Shown: positions 11,829 to 21,620 of the stretch, in pieces
Position numbering within the stretch: the stretch's first letter is position 1
Layout of the letters: every line of letters starts with the position of its first letter
Assembly (NCBI GenBank): GCA_021229015.1
Contig: CM037783.1
Location: 5,155,324-5,219,323, forward strand
Source: Solen grandis
Lineage: Eukaryota; Mollusca; Bivalvia; Adapedonta; Solenidae
DNA: 64,000 nt
Reading direction: 5' to 3'
Program-made: the position numbers and the translations under genes
The notes under the pieces: generated by a model
What the model saw: only the letters and a program-made list of their open reading frames with translations
The model's database searches: none
Told to the model about the DNA's origin: nothing

Positions 11829-12228
11829 AAGAGGGCCAAGATGGCCCTAGATCGCTCTCCTGAGAAAAGTATCATTCATTGCCTGTACAAAACAGATTGC
11901 TTAAGAATAAAGATGATGAGGTGAAACAATGTTCAGGAATTTTCTGACCACATCCACAAAAGATATCATCATGACAAACATTCTGCCGAAGTTTGAGGAT
12001 GATTGGACCAAAAATGTTGCCCTCAGAGTATAAACAAGATTTTTCTAAGATTTGACCTACTGACCTACTTTTTGATCCAACTTGACCCATTTTCGAAAGG
12101 GTTCAAGATATCATCAAGACAAACATTCTGACCAAGTTTGAGAAAGATTGGATCAAAATTGTGGCCTCTGGTGTGTAAACAAGATTGTTCTAAGATTTGA
12201 CCTACTGACCTACTTTTTGATCCAACCT
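11829..12228. mobile_element. Interspersed repeat (AAGAGGGCC... family) interrupting the gene
   Basis: Begins with the palindromic terminus AAGAGGGCCAAGATGGCCCT followed by GATCGCTC(T)CCTGAG. Two tandem core copies share ACAAACATTCTG, AAGTTTGAG, AAACAAGATT and CTACTGACCTACTTTTTGAT (about 11957-12095 and 12108-12227). No terminal hairpin end was found, so the copy is 3'-truncated. Confidence 0.6.
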
Positions 12229-12401
12229 GGTTGCATAGGGCAGGTCACAGCTTATTGCAACTTATAACACTTGATGAAAGCTATTCAGTTTACTGATGTG
12301 TTGTATTGAGCAGTATCCTTACCACAAAAACATGGGAAGAGTCTTTTGCCATGGCTTCCTAAGATATGGTTCTTAAACACATATATCTGCCTTTTTTGCA
12401 G

Positions 12402-12634
12402 GCGACCTGTTGAGGAAGCCGACACCGCATGCAACTTGGAAGGACTCTTATCAGATTTCCAAAAGACTGCAGTTTTAAGTGATACACAAAAATAATTGTC
12501 TTTCGGAAAAATGTTTTAGAGAGTTCTCTCAGAGCACTTAGCAGAAAATCTCTTAATTTAAAGACCAGGCTATATGTCAAGTTCAGCGGAGAAATAGGGG
12601 AGGACTACGGAGGGCCAAGAAGAGAATTTTTTAG
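12402..12634 (+). CDS. HECT-type E3 ubiquitin ligase, exon covering the start of the HECT domain
   Basis: The segment lies between acceptor TTTTTTGCAG and donor GTATAT. Its latter half encodes VFRKNVLESSLRAL, KTRLYVKFSGEIGEDYG and GGPRREFF. These are the hallmark opening motifs of HECT domains (in known proteins: a FxGExGxDxGGxxREFF pattern). The first half is open in a different frame; the frames change at a short A run near 12487-12492, so this is a frameshift or an assembly error. The exon ends in phase 2 and joins in phase to 15284. HECT ligases transfer ubiquitin through a C-terminal Cys, which is not in this window. Confidence 0.7.
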
Positions 12635-12755
12635 GTATATGGTATGGTTTGAAATTTTTACCACATACAATTATTTGAATAAAACTGTTAGAATATATCT
12701 GTAGTGATCAGCTCACCTGTACTTCTGTACAGGAAAGTCAGTGTCATACACCTAA

Positions 12756-13140
12756 TTTTTATCCCCCTGCCGAAGGTGGAGGGATATGGTAATGGTCTCC
12801 GTCTGTCCGTGCTTACATTCAGCCTTTATGTGGCTATGAGAACAATAGCTAACAGTAAATTCTCTTTGATCCTATTCATTCCGCATAGCTTTTATGTGGC
12901 TATTTTCTTTTACATGACTATGAAAACAATAGAGAACAATAGGGTGGCCACGTAAAGGCTGAATGTAAGAACTTCCGTCCGTCCCAAATTTTTGTCCGGA
13001 GCGTAACTCCAAAAGTATTTGAGCTATCAACTTGAAACTTCATAGGTGGATAGAGTGTTAATAAAAGCATTACACCCAAGGACTTACAACGTTTATGGTT
13101 GCCATCACATCTGTGTATATGTAGGTAGAACAAAAAGTAA
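12756..13140. repeat. Interspersed repeat, reverse orientation, hairpin terminus
   Basis: Starts with a hairpin-like terminus (ATCCCCCTGCCG AAGG TGGAGGGAT), then a CCGTCTGTCCGTGC microsatellite-like block and sequence related to the repeat at 16100-17930 (GGAGCGTAACTCC, CATAGGTGGATAGA). Short frames within it are not genes. Confidence 0.5.
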
Positions 13141-13177
13141 TTTCATCTATGATAAATTTGGAACATGTTTACTAATC

Positions 13178-15066
13178 AACAAGAGGGCCATGATGGCCCT
13201 GAATCGCTCACCTGAGTACCATTGCTTCAACTGATGTCAAGGTTTTTAAACAGACAAGGATTCTGATATAACTTAATCTAAAACATTTTACCCCTGACAA
13301 TACTACACACCAAATATCTAAGCAATGGGCCATATGGTTTCAGAGAAGACTTGGGCGCAGGGTCATTTATCACCGTAGGGCCAAGACTTTGAAAATCTTT
13401 GTAATGAACCATTAGATGCTACTACATACCAAAAATCTTAGCTCTAGGCCTTATTGATTCATAGAAGAAGATTTTTTAAGATTTTCCTATTTAACTCTAT
13501 GTAAAACAAGTGACCCCTGGTGTGGGGTCATTTATCACAATTGGGCTATGATTTGTACAATCTTGGTAGTGGCCCATAAGATGATGCTAAATTACCAAAT
13601 ATCTAAGCTCTAGGCCTTATGATTCATGAAGAAGATTTTTTAAGATTTTCCTATATAACTCTGTGTAAAACAAGTGACCCCTGGTGCGGGGTCATTTATC
13701 ACCATAGGGCTATGATTTGTACAATCTTGGTAGTGGCCCATAAGATGATGCTTCATACCAAATATCTAAGCTCTAGGCCTTATGCATTCATGGAAGAAGA
13801 TTTTTTAAGATTTTCCTATATAACTCTATGTAAAACAAGTGACCCCTGGTGCAGGGTCATTTATCACCATAGGGCTATGATTTGTACAATCTTGGTAGTG
13901 GCCCATAAGATGATGCTACATACCAAATATCTAAGCTCTAGGCCTTATGGATTCATAGAAGAAGATTTTTTAAGATTTTCCTATATAACTCTATGTAAAA
14001 CAAGTGACCCCTGGTGCGGGGTCATTTATCACCATAGGGCTATGATTTGTACAATCTTGGTAGTGGCTCATAAGATGATGCTTCATACCAAATATCTAAG
14101 CTCTAGGCCTTATGCATTCATGGAAGAAGATTTTTTAAGATTTTCCTATATAACTCTATAATGTAAAACAAGTGACCCCTGGTGCGGGGTCATTTATCAC
14201 CATAGGGCTATGATTTGTACAATCTTGGTAGTGGCCCATAAGATGATGCTTCATACCAAATATCTAAGCTCTAGGCCTTATGCATTCATGGAAGAAGATT
14301 TTTTAAGATTTTCCTATATAACTATATAATGTAAAACAAGTGACCCCTGGTGCGGGGTCATTTATCACCATAGGGCTATGATTTGTACAATCTTGGTAGT
14401 GGCCCATAAGATGATGCTACATACCAAATATCTAAGGTGTAGGCCTAATGGTTTCGGAGAAGAAGATTTTTTAAGTTTTTCCTATATTAGCCTATGTAAA
14501 TCAAGTGACCCCTGGGGCGGGTCATTTATCACCATAGGGCTATGATTTGTACAATCTTGGTAGTGGCCCATAAGATGATGCTACATACCAAAAATCAAAA
14601 GGTTAGGCCTTGTGGTTTCGGAGAAGAAGATTTTTTCAAGTTTTTCCTATATTAGCCTATGTGAAATCAAGTGACCCCTGGGGCGGGGCCAATTTTGACC
14701 CCAGGGTCATAATTTGTACAATCCTGGTAGAGAGTCATAAGATCATGCTACATACCAAAAATCAAAAGGCTAGGCCTTGTGGTTTCAGAGAAGAAGATTT
14801 TTTAAATTTTCATTTTTAAAATCTATTTTTAGCTCCTGTGACCTAATTATGCGATGGACCAGAACCATTTATACAACTTTAGTAGAGCTTCATCCAAGGA
14901 ACATTCCTGCAAAATATTTTTCAAATTGGCCAAGCCGTTTAGGAGGAGATGTTGTTTGAAGCAATTGTTGACGCCGGACGCACGCACGGACGACGGACGA
15001 CGGACGCCGGACAAAAGGCGATCAGAAAAGCTCACCTTGAGCACGTTGTGCTCATGTGAGCTAAAA
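13178..15066. mobile_element. Pearl/HINE-like element with eight ~166-bp tandem core repeats
   Basis: One end is AACAAGAGGGCCATGATGGCCCTGAATCGCTCACCTGAG-type (13178 onward). The other is a GACG-rich microsatellite (about 14970-15015) followed by a hairpin at 15030-15061 (GCTCACC...GTGAGC) and TAAAAA. The core repeat marker AAGTGACCCCTGG recurs at about 13508, 13672, 13836, 14002, 14170, 14338, 14502 and 14669, a period of 164-168 bp. The long open frame here (13619-14161) exists only because a near-triplet-length unit lacks stops. The element sits in the intron between two HECT exons. Confidence 0.75.
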
Positions 15067-15084
15067 ATGTGTTCAATGACTATT

Positions 15085-15237
15085 CCAAATGACACCCACA
15101 TCAAACAAAACATCCAAGCCCAAGAAAGAAATGTTGTGTTTCAGTGGGTTCCAGCACATGTTTGTAAACACAATAATGAGGTTACAGTTTTGCCAAAGAA
15201 GGCTGTAGTCAGACACGGGCAAATTGCAAATGTTTGA
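15085..15237 (+). pseudogene. Fragment of a retroelement RNase H domain
   Basis: The frame encodes VVFQWVPAHVCKHNNE and PKKA. In non-LTR or other reverse-transcriptase elements the RNase H region typically reads (V)xFQWVPAHVGIxGNExAD.LAKxA. The Gly residues are replaced here and no reverse transcriptase flanks it, so this is a relic, starting directly after the pearl-like element end. Confidence 0.5.
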
Positions 15238-15283
15238 AGATCTTTACTTGTTCATGTATTCTTTTAACAACTTCTAATTTCAG

Positions 15284-15394
15284 ACTTGCAATTGGTGCTC
15301 TACATGAATCAAGATTTTTTGAAGGTCCTGATAATTCGAAAATTTTCACCCATGACCTTAGTTCAGTGGAGAACCAACATTATCTCGTAATTGG
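15284..15394 (+). CDS. HECT-type E3 ubiquitin ligase, next exon
   Basis: 111 nt between acceptor CTAATTTCAG and donor GTATGT, entering and leaving in phase 2. It completes the Arg codon split after ...EFF in the exon at 12402-12634. It encodes GALHESRFFEGPD and an ENQHYLVIG ending, the expected continuation of a HECT N-lobe (known G2E3-like proteins have FxG-P-E/D followed by a Y-x-x-x-G segment). Later HECT exons, including the one with the catalytic Cys, were not found in the window. Confidence 0.65.
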
Positions 15395-16000
15395 GTATGT
15401 GTAGGGCAAGAACTGAAATAGATTTCAATTGATTTACCAAAACCATTTTTAATAGTCGAGATCTTGTTTTATAATGCTATAACATCTTTCTTCTTCATTG
15501 GATTGCTTCAATATTTTGACAGTTGCTTAAGTGGATGAACATTTACATTATGCATTTAACCTTGTCTTTTGACCTACTTTTTTATGAAAAAAAAAAGCAG
15601 CATCTGGACAGTTCTTATGATCCCGAAAAACCCATCCATAATACCATCAGGTCTTGTTGACTTGTATTGACATCAAAATTGTCGTTTTATAAAATAGGGT
15701 ATTGTCATTGCAATGTTCAAATCTGAGAAAACTTAATCATTTTCATATTATGATCATCACCAACATGATGTCTTTGTCATGTTCCATCAACAGCAAGAAC
15801 CATGATGGAAATTTCTTGATATTATCAAAACCACATTTTGTTGCATTCCATATACATTTGTTGATAACTTGTAGGTTAATGAGCTTTAAATCAAAATGAA
15901 TTATAAATAACTTGTGGTTGATTACCAGGCCGACAAGGAACCCCCAGGCAGCCACCAGAGGCAATGCAAATCGGCAACCCAGGCCTTCAAGGTATCGGCA
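15395..16000. other. Intronic or intergenic sequence
   Basis: AT-rich. One splice-like segment (after ATTACCAG at about 15931, before GTATCG) is open but shows no domain and does not continue the HECT fold, so I do not call it. Confidence 0.35.
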
Positions 16001-16049
16001 TCTTGTTACGTAGTCAAACAGGCATATCTCAATTTGAACACATTTTTTG

Positions 16050-17935
16050 CTTTTTATCCTTCTTGAAGGGAGAGCATGTAGTTGTGGCTTTGTCTGTCCA
16101 TCTGTCATTATTTTGGTCCGCAGCTTAACACAAAAACTATTAGAGGTATCAACATGAAATTTAATAGGTAGATAAATTTCAATGAGGAGAAGTGCAGTGT
16201 ACAAAAACTATAACTCTATCTTGCAAGATTTAGGAGTTGAATATATACTGCCCTTTGTTACTTTTTCATACTTAAATTTAATCAGGTGTATAATGAGATA
16301 TTGACTATCCACGAACCATAACTCTGTTCTGCATGATTATGGAGTTATTAGATGGTATACCAGTGTCAGCAATACATTAAGTTGACAAATCAGGTCAAAA
16401 TAAACATATACTGTGCCTGTTGATAACAAGGTATGGCACGCGTCATTGTTATGAAATGCAATTACCTTGGTTAAATATACATATACACATTCATACATAA
16501 ATGTACAGAGACATGAGGTAAAAAGATCAAAGATATATTTAAAGTGAACTATCATGTAACATCATGGAATTTATAGATTTTTTCCCCTCTAACTTTTATC
16601 ATGTAGTGAACTTAGTGTTTTCACAGATAAGGAGAGATCGCTGATTTGACTTAAAACACATGCCTCTATTCTCAAAGGCAGGCAGTATGTTAATATTCTG
16701 TTGTAGGGGGGCCTGTTTTTTGTGTCGCCTGACTAGTCAGGTGACATGTAGGGGTTTCTTTTGTCGGCGGCGGCGGCATCGACTGCAGCGGTGTCAGTGG
16801 CGGCGGCCCCATCTGCTTTGTCCAGAGCGTAACTTTGTCACCATCAGTTGGAATGACTTGAACTTGATATGTATGTTTCTTGAATGACGAGTGCATGCCA
16901 AGAACCATAACTCTCCTGTGCCTTTTTGAGTTATTCCCCTTTGATAGATTTCTTTGAAAATTCTTGTCCGGAGCATCTTTTTCACCTTAAGTTTAAATGA
17001 CTTTAGACTTGATATGTATGTTTCTTGAAATGAGCAGAGTGCAGTGCACAAGAACCATAACTCTACCATGTGCGCTTTTTGAGTTATTCCCCTTTGATAG
17101 ATTTTCTTTGAGAATTCCTTGTCCAGAATTTTAGAATTGTTTAGAATGTTATTATAACTAAGCAAATAATAAGATTATACTACATTATATAATTTATGAT
17201 GCATAATTAATACACATAAGTAAAAAGTTGAATTTAGAGATATAAAGAATAATTATTTTCTAAAAGAAAATAAAGAAAATAAAAGGTGTCCCGTAACTTA
17301 GCCAAAAAATTTTGAGTGATTCGATACTATATATTTTACGCGATGTAGGATTTACGATATACCATTGCTTTACGATACGATGTGATACGATCCTGTTCAT
17401 TATGTCTAAAACGATTTGATCTGATAGGATATGATTCGATGCATGATTATGTGATTGAGTATACAATGCGATACGAAATGATGAAGTACAAATGAAATGC
17501 GCTATTTTTGACAACTGATGCATTAGCACCACTGTAACTCAAAAAGTATCAAAGTTATTAACTTTAAACTTCACATGGATAGACCTTATGATGGAAAAGT
17601 GCCATGCACAAAAACCATAACTCTGAACATCATCATATTTTTTTTAGTTACTGCCATTTGTTCAGTTTTATTCTTTTTTAAAGGCATTTCTTATGCACTA
17701 CGAGACATAAAACTTGAAACTACATAGGCGGATAGACCTCAAATAGGAGAATTGCAGTGCACAAGAACCTTAATTCTTCAAATTATATTTTTGGAGTTTT
17801 TTCCCCATTGTTTAATTTGATATTCAATTAAGTTTTATTCCAAGCATTAACTCATGCACTATGAGACATATAACATTGAAGCTTTAAAGGTGGGTAGATC
17901 TTATGGACAAGAACAGTACACAAGAGCACTAGATT
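16050..17935. repeat. Tandem-core interspersed repeats with a palindromic terminus
   Basis: Copies of GTGCACAAGAACCATAACTC, GAGTTATTCCCCTTTGATAG and CTTGTCCGGAGC recur between 16100 and 17930. A palindrome at about 16722-16745 (TGTCGCCTGACTAGTCAGGTGACA in total) is followed by a CGG-rich microsatellite (16764-16806). This is the same hairpin, microsatellite and tandem-core plan as the other families here, in reverse orientation. Confidence 0.55.
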
Positions 17936-18600
17936 TGCATACTGCAAATGCACCGGTTTTCGTGATGAGAAACAGTTTCAAACCTGATCAGCGAAGTTAA
18001 AATACCAGAAAAACAACAAAATGCAAAATGCTTTATATATCTTAGTGTTTTTCTTCATTGGTGAATTCAGCTGTGACCAAAACTTAAATTAAAGGCATCT
18101 CGAAAGGAATGTGATGTCCCACTGAGCCAGGCCTCCATCTGCTGTGATCAGACCTGTTAATATCTGGTCATCACTGCAGGGAGTCTTTAGCCAATACAGT
18201 AGCTATGTGTGTAAAACCTCTGATGGGTTGATGCATAACTAAATTACCTGCTACAATTGAAGTGAGATAGTAGGCTAGTTTTACACATACATTCATGACC
18301 TGTTACATCCCAACCTAAAGAGCAAAGCTAGCAGAGCAGAGTTCTAATTATAGAACATAGGTATCAAGTGATGCACATTCTGTCAAATTTTCTCAGTTTT
18401 TATTCTGGGTCATGTATTTAAATTCTCTATAAATTCATCAATTCTCAACAGATTTGCAAAATTCTTTTTTTGTTGACGAGGTAAGACATTCTTTTTTCCA
18501 ATGATGACAAAATATATCACACATTTAAACTTTAAAGGCTTTGAAATCAGTTCAAAGTATGACCAAACTTCAAACTGCCACCAAACAACCAAATCAACCC
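17936..18600. other. Non-coding repeats and intergenic sequence
   Basis: Near 17950 the sequence AGATTTGCATACTGCAAATGCA is a short inverted repeat that may be a repeat terminus. No gene seen. Confidence 0.35.
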
Positions 18601-19430
18601 CGATCTGAAAAAACTAAATTTCTTCAAAAAGTACTCTTTAGAGGCTTTTGATTTTACCCAAATTCTTTCGATAAAATATTTTTAGATTTTGAGATATTTA
18701 AGGTCAAAGAAATAACCAATAATCGCAATATGACCTAGACCTTTGCATTTTTTGAAATTTTGAAACTGTGAAGTCCCTGGAAACAACAAACAATACAATC
18801 TGTGAAAAATTCATAAAGATTGATTAAAAAATAATGGCAGAATCATCAAAAAACTAAAAAAATGCCTATTCTCAAAAAAAAAAAAATCCTCCATATTTTA
18901 GTGCACTTTGACCGCTTATTGAAAGCCTTTTTATGCATTTTCTGAAATCGCCACCCCATATATTTTGTGCGCAAAGATCTTCGGAATCAATTTCAAAAAA
19001 CAATGAGCGTATCTAATCTCTAACAAAAATGGGCATGTTTTTCGTGGACACACCATACTTTGCCAGATTTTTTCAAAGATTCAAACATAACCACTAGAAA
19101 AATTTATTTTTAAAGGGGAAAAAATACAAATAAAATGTCAAATAACAGAGTTATCGGCAATATATGTTTTGATGCTAAACGCCACTAGCGGCAAAAAGTA
19201 CTAAAATAAAAAACAAACTTAATGGTGCACAACTTCAGATACATGTGAGTATGCATGGAAATTTTCATATTTGTAGCACTTCTAATCATGCCGCAACAGC
19301 GGCCACAAAAAAAGTGCAAAGAATAATAATAATGGAAACAAATTAAAAAAAAAAAAAAAAAAAAGGGAAAAAGAAACACAAGAAGAACAGTAGGTTTTCG
19401 CGGCTGCGTTGCAGTCCACGAAAACCTAAT
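18601..19430 (-). repeat. Reverse-orientation single copy of the 1-5352 array unit
   Basis: Read on the minus strand it contains TTTTTGTTAGAGAT, GCACAAAATATATGGGGTGGCGA and TTTTGCCGCTAGTGGCGTTT in the same arrangement as the array units, with an A/T run (19346-19363). It ends at 19391-19427 in the same hairpin class, TAGGTTTTCGCGG...CACGAAAACCTA. This indicates a dispersed element whose internal unit was expanded in tandem at the window start. Confidence 0.7.
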
Positions 19431-19650
19431 TATTCATTTCCAAGGTTTCTTGTTGGAGTTTTTCCCCCTTTTATACAATTTCGTGTCCTCAACATAACTC
19501 CCTTTAGACTTATGCTATTGAAATTTCATTTCATTTTTGGAAAGAAATTAATGAGAGAAAGTGTCCTGCACAATATTTCTAACTCTGGCCTCATTATTTT
19601 TGTGTTATTCCCCTTTTTACAATTTCTTGAAATTAAATTAGAGTATTCAA

Positions 19651-19722
19651 GTCCCTTAATTAGCATAGTAAATTTGCTTTAAGCTTAGCTGGCAGGTGCG
19701 GGTTTGAAACCAAATCGGGACG
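19651..19722 (+). repeat. tRNA-like SINE head
   Basis: About 72 nt with a 5-bp closing stem (GTCCC...GGGAC), an A-box-like TTAGCATAGT and a B-box-like GGGTTTGAAACC, followed by a T-rich tail. It lacks a complete acceptor stem, so it is a SINE-type derivative rather than a tRNA gene. Confidence 0.4.
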
Positions 19723-19869
19723 ACTGTTTTCTTTAATTATTTATTTATTTCTTTTCTTTTCTTTTATCTTCTCTTTAAACATGTATTAAAAGCACTATTA
19801 TGACTTGTGACTAATAACTTGTGACGACGACGATCATTAATCACTAGCTAAAAGGAAGATAAGCCCTAC

Positions 19870-20268
19870 TTACGTCTGTGTGGCAGTCTTTCTTCTCTTT
19901 AATGGTCTTTCCTGGACTGGGCTGCAATGCTGGACTGGGGTACTAGCCAGTGGAGGATCTGCCACGACTCCAAACACCTGATTCACGTCCAGCCCTCCGG
20001 TCGCGGCCATTAATGAGTGCAGTCCCGCCCTGAATGCGTTTTCTACTGCAGTTATTGTCGTCATCCCCCACTCCGTCTCGAGTTTTTTTATAGCCTCCTT
20101 CAGCTGCCCGTTTTCCGCCTTTAGGAGGCTGATTTCTTTCTTGTACTGGGCCTGCTCGTCTTTCAACACTTTTATTTCTTTCATAATCTTTGCGATTTCT
20201 TTTCCAACTAATCGCTCATTTTCTCTGAGCATTTTAAGTACGAAGTCAGTGTCATCGACGAGACTCAT
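19870..20268 (-). CDS. Short coiled-coil protein or first exon (unknown function)
   Basis: An intact 132-codon frame. Residues ~10-65 form a charged heptad-rich coiled coil (MLRENERLVGKEIAKIMKE ... LLKAENGQLKEAIKKLE). Then comes an Ala/Gly-rich middle and a C-terminus ending in a PLKRRK nuclear-localisation-like motif. Its base composition is clearly GC-richer than the surrounding sequence. The stop codon overlaps a strong donor-like CAGAC|GTAAGT, so it may be the first exon of a spliced gene. Alternatives are a small nuclear protein or the ORF1 remnant of a retroelement. I do not recognise the family. Confidence 0.45.
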   Translation of the reverse strand: MSLVDDTDFVLKMLRENERLVGKEIAKIMKEIKVLKDEQAQYKKEISLLKAENGQLKEAIKKLETEWGMTTITAVENAFRAGLHSLMAATGGLDVNQVFGVVADPPLASTPVQHCSPVQERPLKRRKTATQT

Positions 20269-20573
20269 TTTCTACTAATGCTATGGAAAGAAATTTTCAG
20301 TTCTGGAAAGAAATCGGTGAGAGAAAGTCTCACACTTAAGTTCCATAACTCTGGGCGGAGCTTTAACAATATAGTCAGCCCTTTAACTATTTTCAAATGT
20401 CACTGTGTGTCTTAGTGTATTATGTGTGTGTGAGGGAAGGGGGAGACATCAGTTTTATACAGAAACAAATCTCTCATTATAATCTGCTTCTCAAGGAACA
20501 GTTAGGGCCTGTATCAGGCACATTGGCCTACCAGGTTCAATTTTGTAAAATGTTTCAATATCTTTTCATATAG

Positions 20574-20629
20574 CTGAACCAGGAACATTAGAACAAAATG
20601 AAGAATATCCAGTTCCTGATTTGTCGCAG
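20574..20629 (+). CDS. Candidate exon, unknown gene
   Basis: 56 nt between TTTCATATAG and GTGAGA, open in one frame (EPGTLEQNEEYPVPDLSQ). It ends in phase 0 and splices in frame to the candidate exon at 21505. No domain recognised. Confidence 0.3.
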
Positions 20630-21504
20630 GTGAGAATAGAGATGAGGGAAGAGAGAGAGAGAGAGAGAGTAATATATACATGAACGTCATGACTTCAGAG
20701 ATGATTTGTGTAAAGGGTTTTGGGGTGCTGGATGGATAGGACAAGACGATCATACTGAAAAAAGAATGAAAGGGTTATGATCAAACCAGGGATAAATCTT
20801 GGAAGGGAAGCAACTCTTTATTGCCAAATTAATTATATTTTCTTTCCCGAAAAATACAAATTGTACTTGTATCAATCTCATTAAAATCATATCCTAATTT
20901 GCGCTCCTCTACTATCTGCGATTAGGATCTGACAACATTGCATTAAAGGTCACATCAGATTGACTTTTGAAGTTATTTATATACATAAGTGCTCAAGTTT
21001 AAATTAATTAAATAGCATGTTTCTTACTGATTTATTGCGTACAGGGCAAATGCTCTACCAACTTTATATCTCTACCCTATTATGAGTAATCAGTAAAGTG
21101 ACACATTAAAAATGGATGCCTAAACAACTGCTGATCTTACTAAATTATGGATAACAGAATTAAAGCACACTTGAAAGGTCATTGCAGTTCAGGAATCATA
21201 ACCCATTTCCATAATTTTCTTGTATCTATCTGCCACAAATTGTTAATGGATGGTTTTCACTGGTGGGACACCTGATAGTATAGCTTGCTATACTGACAAA
21301 GCCTTGTTATTTATATTTTAAAAAAAATTAAAAAAAGTCAGCTAAGACTCCTATATTTGAGAACATTGATACAAGATTTGTATAACGCAGAATTGTTTAT
21401 TACAACACCTAATAATTACTAATAATTATCTTGATAAATATTTAGAACAGAATGAAATGATGTTAAACATAATGAATAAAGTATTGTTTCTCTTATCTTT
21501 CAAG
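20630..21504. other. Putative intron
   Basis: AT-rich, with a (GA)n run near 20650-20668. No gene or mobile element recognised. Confidence 0.3.
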
Positions 21505-21620
21505 GTACAAATAAACAATCTTCTGACACTGCAGAGAGAGCTGGCAAAAAATCTGTTGGTGAGCGCATGCCCACCCATGGACATTTTAGGGTCTTTCTCA
21601 AAGGCAAAATCCGTACATTG
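21505..21620 (+). CDS. Candidate exon, unknown gene
   Basis: 116 nt between CTTTCAAG and GTAATT, open in the frame expected from 20574-20629. It encodes a leucine-rich helix (NNLLTLQRELAKNLLVS). Function unknown. Confidence 0.3.

Noticed and set aside
13619..14161. 180-codon open frame with internal repeats
   Set aside because: It is read through the ~166-bp tandem core of an interspersed element; peptide repeats simply mirror the DNA repeat and there is no domain.
19651..19722. Functional tRNA gene
   Set aside because: Acceptor stem has only about five pairs and the anticodon arm is poor; fits a SINE head better.
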